A stretch of DNA of 49,152 nt from Clostridiales bacterium (GTDB lineage: Bacteria; Bacillota; Clostridia; Saccharofermentanales; Saccharofermentanaceae). The notes under the pieces are model-generated. The model did no database searches. It saw nothing but the letters and a program-made list of their open reading frames with translations, and was not told the origin of the DNA. This document shows positions 16,092-23,865 of this stretch, in pieces. How positions within the stretch are numbered: the first letter of the stretch is position 1; every line of letters begins with the position of its first letter. The DNA lies in NCBI GenBank assembly GCA_017513085.1, contig JAFWDK010000035.1, positions 1 to 49,152 of the forward strand, given 5' to 3'. The translations under genes and the position numbers were made by a program.

Positions 16092-17900
16092 TTACTCCCC
16101 TTCTTCAGCGGTATTGACCGCGATCACGTTCTGTTTATTCTCATATTCTTCATTCACGACAAATTCCCAAGTCGTGTTATCGTTCTCATCTTTTCCGATC
16201 AAGGCAAAACCCTGCGTCGCGAAGAACTCGCGAACCATCGCATTCTTTCCCGTCGGATAGTAGTAGCCGAAGATCTTCTTGATGCCAAGGCCCCTTGCCC
16301 GGGAAACCAGTTCATCCATCATGGCAAATTCCATGTTGCGCTTGAGCACACGGCAGCTCATCAGCCAAAGCTCGATGTGAAGTTCGTCGCGGTCCTGTCC
16401 GCCGATCCTTCCGATCACGACACTGACTACACCATTGTCGCCGAAACGGTCACTGAGTTTTCCGTAAAGCGTAACGTGATCCGCATCTTGCGCGACTTCC
16501 TCGATCTCCGCCTGACTATAGCGCTTCGTGGTGAGATTGAACTGATTGCTTTTATTCGTCAGTTGCGCAATGCGCGACATATACATCGCGGCAAACGGCC
16601 GGATCTCCGCCTTCATGTCCAAAGAACGAAGGTAATCTTCGTAGTTGGCAAAAGAGGCCTCAAACTGCGCCCGCCGCGCATTCTCCTGATACATTTCGGT
16701 ACGCTTGAGATCATCTTTTGAAAGCGAGGTGACCTCGAAGAATCCGCTCTTGTCGAGCAACTGCACATACTGCTCGACGCGGTCGATCGGTGGCGTCGCC
16801 ACGCCGGGGACCTGATCCTCAATGATTGCGCGCTCTGCAGGATTATCGTCCACAAAAACGAAACTCTCCGGCAGGAGATTCAACTCCTTCGCCGTCTCAA
16901 CAAGATTCATGCTCTTCGGATTCCAGTTCGCTTTGAAACTGATGAAATCATCTTTATGCAGGACACTGTCCGGACGTTCAAGCCCCGCTACCGCATTGGC
17001 TTCGTCGTTTTTGGAATTGACGGTCAGAAGCACGCCCAACTGCTTGTGAAGCCGGATATACTCCTGGAACTCGCTATACGCCTGGGCGACCGAAGTCTCC
17101 TGTCCGATCTCGATATTCTCCGGCCCGTCATCGCCAACGATCCCGCCCCACATGGTATTATCCAGGTCGAGATTAAAGGCCTTCTTATTCTTCCCGTAGA
17201 CCGACTTGATGATGTTCGCCACATTGAAAGACAGATACGGGATCGCCGGGACCGCCACCGCATATTTATACATGTGCCAGTAAAACGGATCGGACCACTT
17301 GTCCAGTCCGTAGGACGCGGAAATATAGTTCACATCGCAGATATAGAAGTTCTCGTTGTTCTGCGCGTATTCGTAAAAAGCACTATTCAGTGATGTGACG
17401 AAGTTCACTCTTCCGTGAATGTCGCTGGCGTCTTTGTTGCCAAGAAGACGGAAATACGGATATTCGAAATTATTCTGGATGATCGGGCAGTGATATGTCT
17501 GCGCGATATACTGCCACAAAGAAGTAAACTTCTCCATGACAACGTTTTTCTTTCTCAGGACTTCTTCTTTCTCGTCGGAAAGGAGCGGAAAATCCTGAAT
17601 ATTGCGCACACACGTGCAGATATAGATCAAGTCCGGAGCAAACTTCATGAGTTCCTCATTCGGGAATCTTCCTTCCTCGTAATACTGGTTGTACTCGGAC
17701 TCATAAAACTCCGGTTTGATCCCGAAATTAAGAAGGAACAGTTCCAGCAGAAGTTTAATGTCCTGCGTGGTCTGTCCCCCCAGAATGGCTATTTTCTTTT
17801 CGACAAAAGAACTCGAAGCATCGCTGAGGAGTTTTCTTCTCAGGCTTTTCTTCTGCTTGCGGATCGATTCTGCATCAAAAGGATACTCCAAATCTTTCAT
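16092..17900 (-). CDS. FkbH-like HAD-superfamily glyceryl-ACP synthase
   Basis: 602 residues. N-terminal SGNH-like part ~35-235 (KIAILGGQTTQDIKLLLELF). HAD domain with nucleophile motif NLDLDNTMWGG (243-253; Asp245, Asp247) and FVFVDDNPAERA further on. A GNAT-like C-terminal part spans ~440-590 (RIAQLTNKSNQFNLTTKR). FkbH proteins dephosphorylate 1,3-bisphosphoglycerate and attach the glyceryl group to an ACP. The ATG overlaps the stop of the DtxR-family gene (ATGA at 17897-17900), so the two are translationally coupled. The adjacent ACP and MBOAT argue for an envelope acylation pathway; a natural-product route is the alternative, but no PKS or NRPS is in view. Confidence 0.88.
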   Translation of the reverse strand: MKDLEYPFDAESIRKQKKSLRRKLLSDASSSFVEKKIAILGGQTTQDIKLLLELFLLNFGIKPEFYESEYNQYYEEGRFPNEELMKFAPDLIYICTCVRNIQDFPLLSDEKEEVLRKKNVVMEKFTSLWQYIAQTYHCPIIQNNFEYPYFRLLGNKDASDIHGRVNFVTSLNSAFYEYAQNNENFYICDVNYISASYGLDKWSDPFYWHMYKYAVAVPAIPYLSFNVANIIKSVYGKNKKAFNLDLDNTMWGGIVGDDGPENIEIGQETSVAQAYSEFQEYIRLHKQLGVLLTVNSKNDEANAVAGLERPDSVLHKDDFISFKANWNPKSMNLVETAKELNLLPESFVFVDDNPAERAIIEDQVPGVATPPIDRVEQYVQLLDKSGFFEVTSLSKDDLKRTEMYQENARRAQFEASFANYEDYLRSLDMKAEIRPFAAMYMSRIAQLTNKSNQFNLTTKRYSQAEIEEVAQDADHVTLYGKLSDRFGDNGVVSVVIGRIGGQDRDELHIELWLMSCRVLKRNMEFAMMDELVSRARGLGIKKIFGYYYPTGKNAMVREFFATQGFALIGKDENDNTTWEFVVNEEYENKQNVIAVNTAEEGE

Positions 17901-18277
17901 TTTGCGGACTTCCTTTTCTTGTAGAAGGTTTCGATCAGTTCACATGTCTTATCCGAGATCACATGCTCGATGAGGCAAGCTTCTTCGGAAGCTGTTGCCT
18001 CATCGACGCCGATCTCTTTCAACACATTGGTCAAAAGTATATGCTTGGCATACACGTTCTCCGCGATCTGCTTACCTGCCTTAAGAAGCTTGATGTTTCC
18101 CTCGGCATCCATGCTGACCAGTTTCTCCTCGCGGAGCTTCTTCATCGCTATGCTGACACTTGGCTTAGAGACTTTCATCTCCTCGGCTACGTCAACAGAA
18201 CGTACAGTTTGCTGTCTCTCACGTATGATGAGGATGCTCTCCAGATAATCCTCCGTTGATTTGCTTGTCCTTTTCAT
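17897..18277 (-). CDS. DtxR/MntR-family metal-dependent repressor
   Basis: 126 residues from the ATG at 18277 (MKRTSKSTEDYLESIL). Winged HTH ~1-65 with VRSVDVAEEMKVSKPSVSIA, then the metal-binding/dimerisation region ~66-120 (EEACLIEHVISDKTCELIE), with the Glu/Cys/His ligands expected for the family. No SH3-like domain, so it is the short MntR-like form. It overlaps the Cys-rich gene by 59 nt and fkbH by 4 nt. Its place in the feo operon suggests it senses ferrous iron and binds GTTAG-N6-CTAAC palindromes at 21467-21571 and elsewhere. The longer in-frame start at 18388 has no binding site and lies inside the upstream gene. Confidence 0.88.
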   Translation of the reverse strand: MKRTSKSTEDYLESILIIRERQQTVRSVDVAEEMKVSKPSVSIAMKKLREEKLVSMDAEGNIKLLKAGKQIAENVYAKHILLTNVLKEIGVDEATASEEACLIEHVISDKTCELIETFYKKRKSAK

Positions 18278-18440
18278 TCCTGTGGCACATCCCTCCTGCA
18301 GGGCAGCAACTGCAATTGCATCCGCAGGAAGATTTTCCCTTTTTCTTATTTGATACCAGTTTTGCCAGGATGACTGCAACCAACGCAATGACCACCAGAC
18401 CAGTGATGATCGAACCCAGATTATCTGCTATCCAGTTCAT
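18219..18440 (-). CDS. FeoB-associated Cys-rich membrane protein
   Basis: 73 residues. One TM helix (~8-30) then KKKGKSSCGCNCSCCPAGG, giving six clustered cysteines, and a His-rich end (EHPHHT). It belongs with FeoB in many Clostridia and may help electron transfer or metal delivery to the transporter; the mechanism is unproven. The ATG overlaps the feoB stop (ATGA), and its 3' end overlaps the DtxR gene. A second such protein is at 11353-11529. Confidence 0.88.
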   Translation of the reverse strand: MNWIADNLGSIITGLVVIALVAVILAKLVSNKKKGKSSCGCNCSCCPAGGMCHRNEKDKQINGGLSGEHPHHT

Positions 18441-20902
18441 TTTACCACAACCTTTTTCTTAAGAGTAGTTGACTCTTTATAAGGACGGACGAGAAGCCAG
18501 ATGAAAGCTGCCACGATGGCGATCGCCAGTACGAACAATGCGATGTTTCCGTCTCCGGCGAACATACTCATGATCTGGTAGACCACGAAGGATACCACAT
18601 AGGCAAATCCACATTCATAGCCGATCGCGAACCACGTCCATTTTCTGTTATTCATCTCTCTCTTGATCGCGCCGATCGCTGCGAAGCAAGGTGCGCACAG
18701 GAGGTTGAAGATCAGGAAGCTCATGCCGGCAGCATAGGTAAACATCGAAGCCAGCACGGCCCAGGTCGAGCCTTCGCCACCATAGAGGACGCCCATGGTG
18801 CCGACGATGTTTTCTTTTGCCACAAGACCGGTGATCGAAGCCACGGTCGCCTGCCAGTTACCAAATCCGATCGGTGCAAAGATCCATGCGATACCGGATC
18901 CGATCTTCGCCAGAATACTGTCGCCGATCGCTTCTTCTTCGAGAAGTCCGAACGAACCATCTGTCCATCCGAGTCGGGAGAGGAACCAGATAACGATCGA
19001 GGAAAGGAGGATGATCGTGCCGGCCTTCTTGATGAAGCTCCAGCCACGCTCCCACATGCTGCGGAGAACGTTGGAAAGTGTCGGCCAGTGATAAGCCGGA
19101 AGTTCCATAACGAATGGAGCCGGATCTCCTGCAAACATCTTCGTTTTCTTAAGGATGATACCGGAGCAGATGATCGCTGCGATACCGATAAAGTATGCGC
19201 CTGTGGAGATCCATGCACTGCCGTTGAAGATCGCGCCGGCGATCATGGCAATGAAAGGCAGCTTCGCACTACAAGGGATAAATGTTGTCGTCATGATCGT
19301 CATACGACGGTCACGTTCGTTTTCGATCGTTCGGCTGGCCATAATGCCCGGGATACCACATCCTGTACCGATTAGGATCGGGATGAAGCTCTTACCGGAA
19401 AGGCCGAAGCGGCGGAAGATACGGTCAAGTACAAAAGCGACACGAGCCATATAACCGCTGGCTTCCACAAACGCAAGAAGGAAGAACAAAACCAGCATCT
19501 GCGGAACAAATCCGAGGACCGCGCCCACACCGGCAACAATACCGTCCAGCACCAGGCTCTTGAGCCAGTCCACACAACCTACGGCATCCAGTCCTTTTTC
19601 CACGAGGACCGGCACACCTGGTACCCAAACGCCGTAATCGGCCGGATCCGGTTCTTCCAGTCCGTTCTCTTCAAAGTACGCAACCGCTTCCAGATAGCTC
19701 TTGCCGTTGACTTCGTCGCCGGCATCTTCCGGAACCGCCTGATAGTACACGTCGATGTCGCTCTGCTCGAGTGTCTCTTCGTCTTCGATCGTATATGCAA
19801 CTTTCACTTCGTCTGTCGTGAAAGCTTTCATATCTTCGATGCTCATCTCTTCGTCAAATCCGACAAAAGCATCGACGGCCTGCACGGCATCGTTGTATTC
19901 TTCTGCGGCTTCTTCCGCATCCGCGGAACCGATGCTGAAAAGATGGAAGCCGTCACCGAAAAGTCCGTCATTTGCCCAATCCGTTGCCGGTGCGCCGACG
20001 CCGATCATGGCTATCCAGTAGATGATAAACATAACCAGAGCAAAGATCGGAAGTCCCAGGAAACGGTTCGTGATGATCTTATCGATCTTATCGGATTTGC
20101 TGAGTGAACCGGTGGCTTTTTTCTTATAGACACCCTTGATCAGCTCGGCGATATAAACGTAACGCTCATTGGTAATGATGCTCTCGGAGTCGTCGTCCAG
20201 TTCTTTTTCCGCCGCCTGAATATCTTTCTCGATGTGCTCCAGTTTATCGGAAGGAACATTCATCTGCTCGAGTACTTTTTCATCACGCTCGAAGACCTTG
20301 ATGGCGTACCATCTCTGCTGTTCTTCCGGCATATCGTGCACGATGGCTTCTTCGATATGAGCCAGTGCGTGCTCAACGGCGCCGCAGAAGTTATGCATCG
20401 GCACACGTTTAGCGTTCGTAGCCGCCTGGATAGCCGCTTCTGCTGCCTCCAGTGTATGCTCGCCTTTCAGCGCGGAGATCTCAACGATATCACAGCCCAT
20501 TCTCTTGGCCAGCGCCTCTGTATCCAGCGAGTCGCCGTTCTTTCTGACCACGTCCATCATGTTGATGGCGATGACGACCGGAATACCGAGCTCAATAAGC
20601 TGGGAAGTCAGATAAAGATTACGCTCGAGGTTGGTGCCGTCCACGATGTTGAGGATAGCGTCCGGACGCTCGGTGATCAGGTAGTTTCTGGCAACTACTT
20701 CTTCCAGTGTATACGGAGAAAGCGAATAAATACCCGGAAGGTCGATGATCTTGACGTCATCGTGTTTCTTCAGCTTTCCTTCTTTCTTCTCTACGGTAAC
20801 ACCCGGCCAGTTTCCCACAAATTGGTTGGAACCGGTAAGAGAGTTGAACAATGTTGTCTTACCACTGTTCGGGTTACCTGCCAATGCAATTTTCAAACTC
20901 AT
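18437..20902 (-). CDS. feoB: Ferrous iron transporter FeoB
   Basis: 821 residues. N-terminal GTPase: G1 GNPNSGKTT (9-17), G3 DLPG (54-57), G4 NMMD (114-117). TM channel domain has two Gate-type repeats (LVLFFLLAFVEASGYMARVA and later) and an SFLIFNLLCAPCFAAIGA segment. Residues ~326-428 form an acidic, Glu/Asp-rich insertion in the first extracytoplasmic loop after TM1, not present in E. coli FeoB and, to my knowledge, seen in some clostridial ones. Imports Fe2+ driven or gated by GTP. It overlaps feoA upstream and the Cys-rich gene downstream by ATGA, so the operon is translationally coupled. Confidence 0.97.
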   Translation of the reverse strand: MSLKIALAGNPNSGKTTLFNSLTGSNQFVGNWPGVTVEKKEGKLKKHDDVKIIDLPGIYSLSPYTLEEVVARNYLITERPDAILNIVDGTNLERNLYLTSQLIELGIPVVIAINMMDVVRKNGDSLDTEALAKRMGCDIVEISALKGEHTLEAAEAAIQAATNAKRVPMHNFCGAVEHALAHIEEAIVHDMPEEQQRWYAIKVFERDEKVLEQMNVPSDKLEHIEKDIQAAEKELDDDSESIITNERYVYIAELIKGVYKKKATGSLSKSDKIDKIITNRFLGLPIFALVMFIIYWIAMIGVGAPATDWANDGLFGDGFHLFSIGSADAEEAAEEYNDAVQAVDAFVGFDEEMSIEDMKAFTTDEVKVAYTIEDEETLEQSDIDVYYQAVPEDAGDEVNGKSYLEAVAYFEENGLEEPDPADYGVWVPGVPVLVEKGLDAVGCVDWLKSLVLDGIVAGVGAVLGFVPQMLVLFFLLAFVEASGYMARVAFVLDRIFRRFGLSGKSFIPILIGTGCGIPGIMASRTIENERDRRMTIMTTTFIPCSAKLPFIAMIAGAIFNGSAWISTGAYFIGIAAIICSGIILKKTKMFAGDPAPFVMELPAYHWPTLSNVLRSMWERGWSFIKKAGTIILLSSIVIWFLSRLGWTDGSFGLLEEEAIGDSILAKIGSGIAWIFAPIGFGNWQATVASITGLVAKENIVGTMGVLYGGEGSTWAVLASMFTYAAGMSFLIFNLLCAPCFAAIGAIKREMNNRKWTWFAIGYECGFAYVVSFVVYQIMSMFAGDGNIALFVLAIAIVAAFIWLLVRPYKESTTLKKKVVVK

Positions 20903-21135
20903 GCTTTTTCGCCCCCTGTGATCTCGATCATTTCTGCGTCCGCCCTTCTAAGCGACAACTCATAACCTCGTACATTGACCTCGACCGGGTCACCCAAAGG
21001 CGCAACTTTTCTTACGTAGATGCTTGTTCCTCTTGTGATCCCCATGTCCATGATCCTTCTCTTGATCGCGCCTTCACCGTGCAGTTTCACTACGGTGACG
21101 GTCTGTCCGACCTTTGCTTCTTTAAGTGTCTGCAT
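20899..21135 (-). CDS. feoA: FeoA-domain protein
   Basis: 78 residues, a single SH3-like FeoA domain: TVVKLHGEGAIKRRIMDMG and PVEVNVRGYELSLRRADA. FeoA is a cytoplasmic accessory of FeoB. Its stop overlaps the feoB start. This is the second of two tandem feoA genes. Confidence 0.95.
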   Translation of the reverse strand: MQTLKEAKVGQTVTVVKLHGEGAIKRRIMDMGITRGTSIYVRKVAPLGDPVEVNVRGYELSLRRADAEMIEITGGEKA

Positions 21136-21189
21136 ACATATCCCTCCTCATGTGCGACTGTTTGTGTTTTTCCGAACGATCCGGCGAAA

Positions 21190-21402
21190 TCAGATCATGA
21201 CTTTCTTCGCCATCTCTTCATCGAGTGCAATTCTGGCTTCTTTCACTTTTACAATGACATTTCCGCCCAAAGAACTGATCAAGGTTACATTTCCGCCCGG
21301 GGTGAATCCGAGATTCTCAAGGTGTCTTTTGACATCCGGATTTCCGCCGACTTTACGGATTATGTTCTCTTGCCCAGGATCGGCAAAAGTTAGTGGTATC
21401 AT
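21190..21402 (-). CDS. feoA: FeoA-domain protein (first copy)
   Basis: 70 residues, a FeoA-type SH3-like domain: RHLENLGFTPGGNVTLI and VIVKVKEARIALDEEMA. GGGAGG lies 9 nt before the ATG. It is the first gene of the operon, after a leader of ~145 nt holding three palindromes. Tandem feoA genes are common in clostridial feo operons. The other copy follows 54 nt downstream. Confidence 0.93.
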   Translation of the reverse strand: MIPLTFADPGQENIIRKVGGNPDVKRHLENLGFTPGGNVTLISSLGGNVIVKVKEARIALDEEMAKKVMI

Positions 21403-21466
21403 GTAAATCGCCTCCCGTTTGCTCTGCCGTTCCCTGCTTTCCGCGGGACGGCTCTATCTTGCATGC

Positions 21467-21571
21467 GTTAGCGATTGCTAATCCTGTGTCGGAGTGAAGT
21501 TGTTATATGCTAACCGCACGCTCACAAAAATGGTTAGACACTGCTAACCGATACTGTTATACATGACTAAC
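21467..21571. promoter_or_regulatory. Four palindromic operators of the feo operon
   Basis: Sites of the pattern GTTAG-N6-CTAAC: 21533-21548 perfect (extended GGTTAG/CTAACC), 21467-21482 one mismatch (CTAAT), 21556-21571 one mismatch (GTTAT) and 21499-21514 two mismatches. The 21556-21571 site lies inside the promoter spacer and -10; the 21533-21548 site covers the predicted start. This is the layout of a repressor. The DtxR-family gene in the operon is the natural binder. Confidence 0.65.
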
Positions 21572-21584
21572 ACTTTTCTGTCAA
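21556..21584 (-). promoter_or_regulatory. feo operon promoter
   Basis: Minus strand TTGACA (21584-21579), 17-bp spacer, TATAAC (21561-21556). Predicted start ~21549. The spacer and -10 contain an operator half-palindrome pair, so repressor binding would occlude RNA polymerase. Confidence 0.8.
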
Positions 21585-21662
21585 GAAGGGATTTTTATAC
21601 TAAATGCATAAATAACACTTACTCAGCTGGCAAGTTTTTCTTCTGTTTTCTTATTACTAGTG

Positions 21663-21668
21663 TATAAT
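21663..21668 (+). promoter_or_regulatory. Putative -10 of the 21693 gene
   Basis: TATAAT 24 bp before the ATG at 21693 and a GGAGG at 21683-21687; no clear -35. The start lies ~120 bp from the divergent feo promoter, so it may or may not share control. Confidence 0.4.
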
Positions 21669-21692
21669 GGATAAAAAACATCGGAGGATGTA

Positions 21693-22355
21693 ATGCGTAA
21701 GGAAACTGATTTTTCTCGAGGCAAATGGACTTTTATCTTCATTTGTGAAACAGCACTGGTGATTGGGCTTCTCGTCCTGATCGTACTCTTTTCGGTCCCG
21801 ACGGAACGCCGCCTGATGGACACCGTGCGAGAGCTTTTCCATGCGAAAGAGGTCAAATTCGATCAGTACTCCAAGCAGCAGAACGTGTTCACCCTCATGA
21901 ATATTGATGAGCGCCGCAAGGGCAACAACAAGATGAAAGATACGCTCCTTGACGATGTTGAGATGCGTTTCCTCTACCGCAACGGTAGCGACAACTGGGG
22001 TCTGTCGATCACTTCCCTGCATTTTGAATCGCATAATCAGGCACGTGAGTACTTCAATTTATACGAGACTGCCCAAACTACGACGATCGATATCCTCAAG
22101 CCCCTCGACTGGTACGAGTATGCCGATTCCCGTGTCAAAGAGCTTGGCTACCACTTGGATCCGGAGATCATGGGTGAAGAAAAATACGAGTGCTACATTA
22201 TGTTCCTGGAGTCCAAGTCCGTGGTCACCATTGAGTTCTATGCCACACCGGATGCGGATGATTCCCAGCAGAAGATCTTGACCGATCTTTGTTACGAGCT
22301 TTCTCTTCCGAACCCCTTCGAACTTGAAAATACGATTTCTGAGCGGGAAGCTTAA
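21693..22355 (+). CDS. Membrane-anchored protein of unknown function
   Basis: 220 residues. Short basic N-terminus, one TM helix ~12-34, and a soluble extracytoplasmic domain ~40-220 with alternating beta/alpha character (e.g. NWGLSITSLHFESHNQAREY). No family recognised. GGAGG precedes the ATG. It is divergent from the feo operon and followed by a terminator, thus monocistronic. Confidence 0.8.
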   Translation: MRKETDFSRGKWTFIFICETALVIGLLVLIVLFSVPTERRLMDTVRELFHAKEVKFDQYSKQQNVFTLMNIDERRKGNNKMKDTLLDDVEMRFLYRNGSDNWGLSITSLHFESHNQAREYFNLYETAQTTTIDILKPLDWYEYADSRVKELGYHLDPEIMGEEKYECYIMFLESKSVVTIEFYATPDADDSQQKILTDLCYELSLPNPFELENTISEREA

Positions 22356-22361
22356 TAGGCA

Positions 22362-22393
22362 GGCCGTGAATACAGAAGAACGGCTTGTTTTTT
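22362..22393 (+). terminator. Rho-independent terminator
   Basis: GCCGT (22363-22367) pairs with ACGGC (22380-22384), followed by TTGTTTTTTG. It lies 8 nt after the stop of the 21693 gene. The stem is short. Confidence 0.55.
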
Positions 22394-22421
22394 GTCGTCA
22401 ATGGTGGTGTAATATCCATAG

Positions 22422-22450
22422 TTGATATCATATGAAATGATCCATTTAAT
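22422..22450 (+). promoter_or_regulatory. Promoter of PD-(D/E)XK-like gene
   Basis: TTGATA (22422-22427), 17-bp spacer, TTTAAT (22445-22450). A leader of ~90 nt precedes the ATG at 22544. Confidence 0.45.
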
Positions 22451-22543
22451 TTCCTGATTTTGCAAATATGTTGATTTCTTCGTGCAAAAACGCTGCTCGG
22501 AGTTCTTTTGCCGCGTAAATAACTATGAAAGAAGGGTGAAAAC

Positions 22544-23347
22544 ATGGATCAATTCACGGAGTTGCTTTTGGCTCGGAAAAAGGAGTTGGAAGGCGCAATC
22601 AGGCAGGCCTCGGAAGTTCTGGACGCTTCACCGCCAGGCTTCTTGAAGATATTCAGTTCGGAAAAATCTGTACGGTTCTATCTCGTCGACGAATCCGGAA
22701 ACACAACTTATCTTTCAAAGAAAGCCAATTTAACGCTCATAAGCAAGTTGGCACAAAAGAGTCATGCACAACACTTTCTCCCCAAAGCGCGTGAAGAGCT
22801 GGCTTCGATCGACCGGCTTTTGGATAGACGGCAATATCGGTCAACTGACCAGCTGTTCGCCGGTTTGAGCGAAGAGAGAAAGGCACTCGTGCAGCCTTTT
22901 CTTTGGGATGATGATTATTTTGCCTATCAATGGGAGAATCAGCCTTTTACACCAAATCCGTTTCATCCAGAGGACAAACTATACTCCACCAATCATGGTG
23001 AGACGGTACGTTCCAAGTCGGAACTCGTATTTGCCAATATGTTTTTTGAACTTGGTATTCCTTTTAAGTACGAGTGCCCGCTTCTGCTTTCGAACGGGAA
23101 AGTTTCTTACCCTGACTTTACTCTACTCAAAAAAAGTACCCGTCAAGTCTACTATCACGAGCATTTCGGTTTGTTCGATGATAGCGAGTACAGGAATAAT
23201 GCCTTGCGGAAAATGGATGCTTATCGGCGAAATGGCATTTTCGTCGGCAAAAACCTCATCATCACTTACGAAACCTCGGATTGTCCGCTTGATATTCCCG
23301 CTTTGAAGAAGTCTTTTGCTGAGATTTTTCTGGACAGCGGCCGCTAA
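22544..23347 (+). CDS. PD-(D/E)XK nuclease-like protein
   Basis: 267 residues. N-terminal helical region ~1-95. The C-terminal half shows a restriction-nuclease-like order: SELVFANMFFELGIPFKYEC (helix and first strand), then SYPDFTLL with the catalytic-type Asp, and VYYHEHFG with Glu-His in place of the usual (D/E)xK. A C-terminal NLIITYETSD strand follows. Stand-alone proteins of this type are seen in Clostridia; a defence or repair role is possible, with no partner gene nearby. AGAAGGGTG precedes the ATG. The following 500 bp hold a G-rich tract and repeat array B. Confidence 0.7.
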   Translation: MDQFTELLLARKKELEGAIRQASEVLDASPPGFLKIFSSEKSVRFYLVDESGNTTYLSKKANLTLISKLAQKSHAQHFLPKAREELASIDRLLDRRQYRSTDQLFAGLSEERKALVQPFLWDDDYFAYQWENQPFTPNPFHPEDKLYSTNHGETVRSKSELVFANMFFELGIPFKYECPLLLSNGKVSYPDFTLLKKSTRQVYYHEHFGLFDDSEYRNNALRKMDAYRRNGIFVGKNLIITYETSDCPLDIPALKKSFAEIFLDSGR

Positions 23348-23357
23348 TGGTCTGATG

Positions 23358-23466
23358 AGGGGAGATCTGGGGGGGCGGCGGGGCGGGGAGCGTAAGGGGG
23401 CATGGGCGCTGGAGTGCAAGGGAGCTGGAGTCAGGGGGCAAGGGCGCAGGAGTCAAGGGTGCAGGG
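23358..23466 (+). repeat. G-rich tract with quadruplex potential
   Basis: Between the nuclease-like gene and array B the plus strand is strongly G-biased, with several runs of four to seven G within 40 bp at 23358-23400 and irregular GGAG/AAGGG repeats after it. It resembles a G-quadruplex-forming tract. No ORF or promoter is supported here. Confidence 0.55.
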
Positions 23467-23470
23467 GCAA

Positions 23471-23785
23471 TTCATACTTTTTGCAAGTTTCGAGCTCAAA
23501 AGAATGTACTTGTCTCAGTCCTGAATTGACGAATTCATACTTTTTCCCGATTTTTTCTCAAAAGGTATGAAGTCTCATAGACGGAGCGCAAATGGATTCA
23601 TACTTTTTCCCGTTTTTTTCTCAAAAGGTATGAAATCCCTTAGACGGAGCGCAAATGGATTCATACTTTTTCCCGTTTTTTCCTCAAAAGGTATGAAATC
23701 CCTTTGACGGAGCGCAAATGGATTCATACTTTTTCCCGTTTTTTTCTCAAAAGGTAAGAAATCCCTTAAACAGATCACAAATGAA
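23471..23785. repeat. Array B: five tandem 63-bp units with internal hairpin
   Basis: Units start at 23471, 23534, 23597, 23660 and 23723, exactly 63 bp apart. Each carries TTCATAC-TTTTT and, about 31 bp on, CAAAAGGTATGAA, a broken inverted repeat, then a 22-bp linker (GACGGAGCGCAAATGGA). The first unit is the most diverged and the last loses its right arm. 63 bp equals six helical turns. As 63 is 3x21 an in-frame ORF appears on the minus strand but lacks a ribosome binding site. Confidence 0.95.
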
Positions 23786-23786
23786 A

Positions 23787-23822
23787 ACATCCTTTTGACA
23801 AAAAAAGTAATCAAAAGGATGT
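23787..23822 (-). terminator. Strong hairpin, terminator of lipoprotein gene
   Basis: Perfect 12-bp inverted repeat ACATCCTTTTGA / TCAAAAGGATGT with a 12-nt loop. On the minus strand TTTTC follows; on the plus strand a run of T lies ~8 nt on. It is 44 nt after the lipoprotein stop and abuts array B. Confidence 0.65.
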
Positions 23823-23865
23823 ATCCTCAGTTTTTTATCCAATCATCGCCCAGTGAGCAGTAGCG

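Noticed and set aside
23575..23814. 80-residue ORF with 21-residue repeats (RDFIPFEKKTGKSMNPFALRL type)
   Set aside because: It arises because the 63-bp array B is a multiple of three; there is no ribosome binding site and the first array unit differs.
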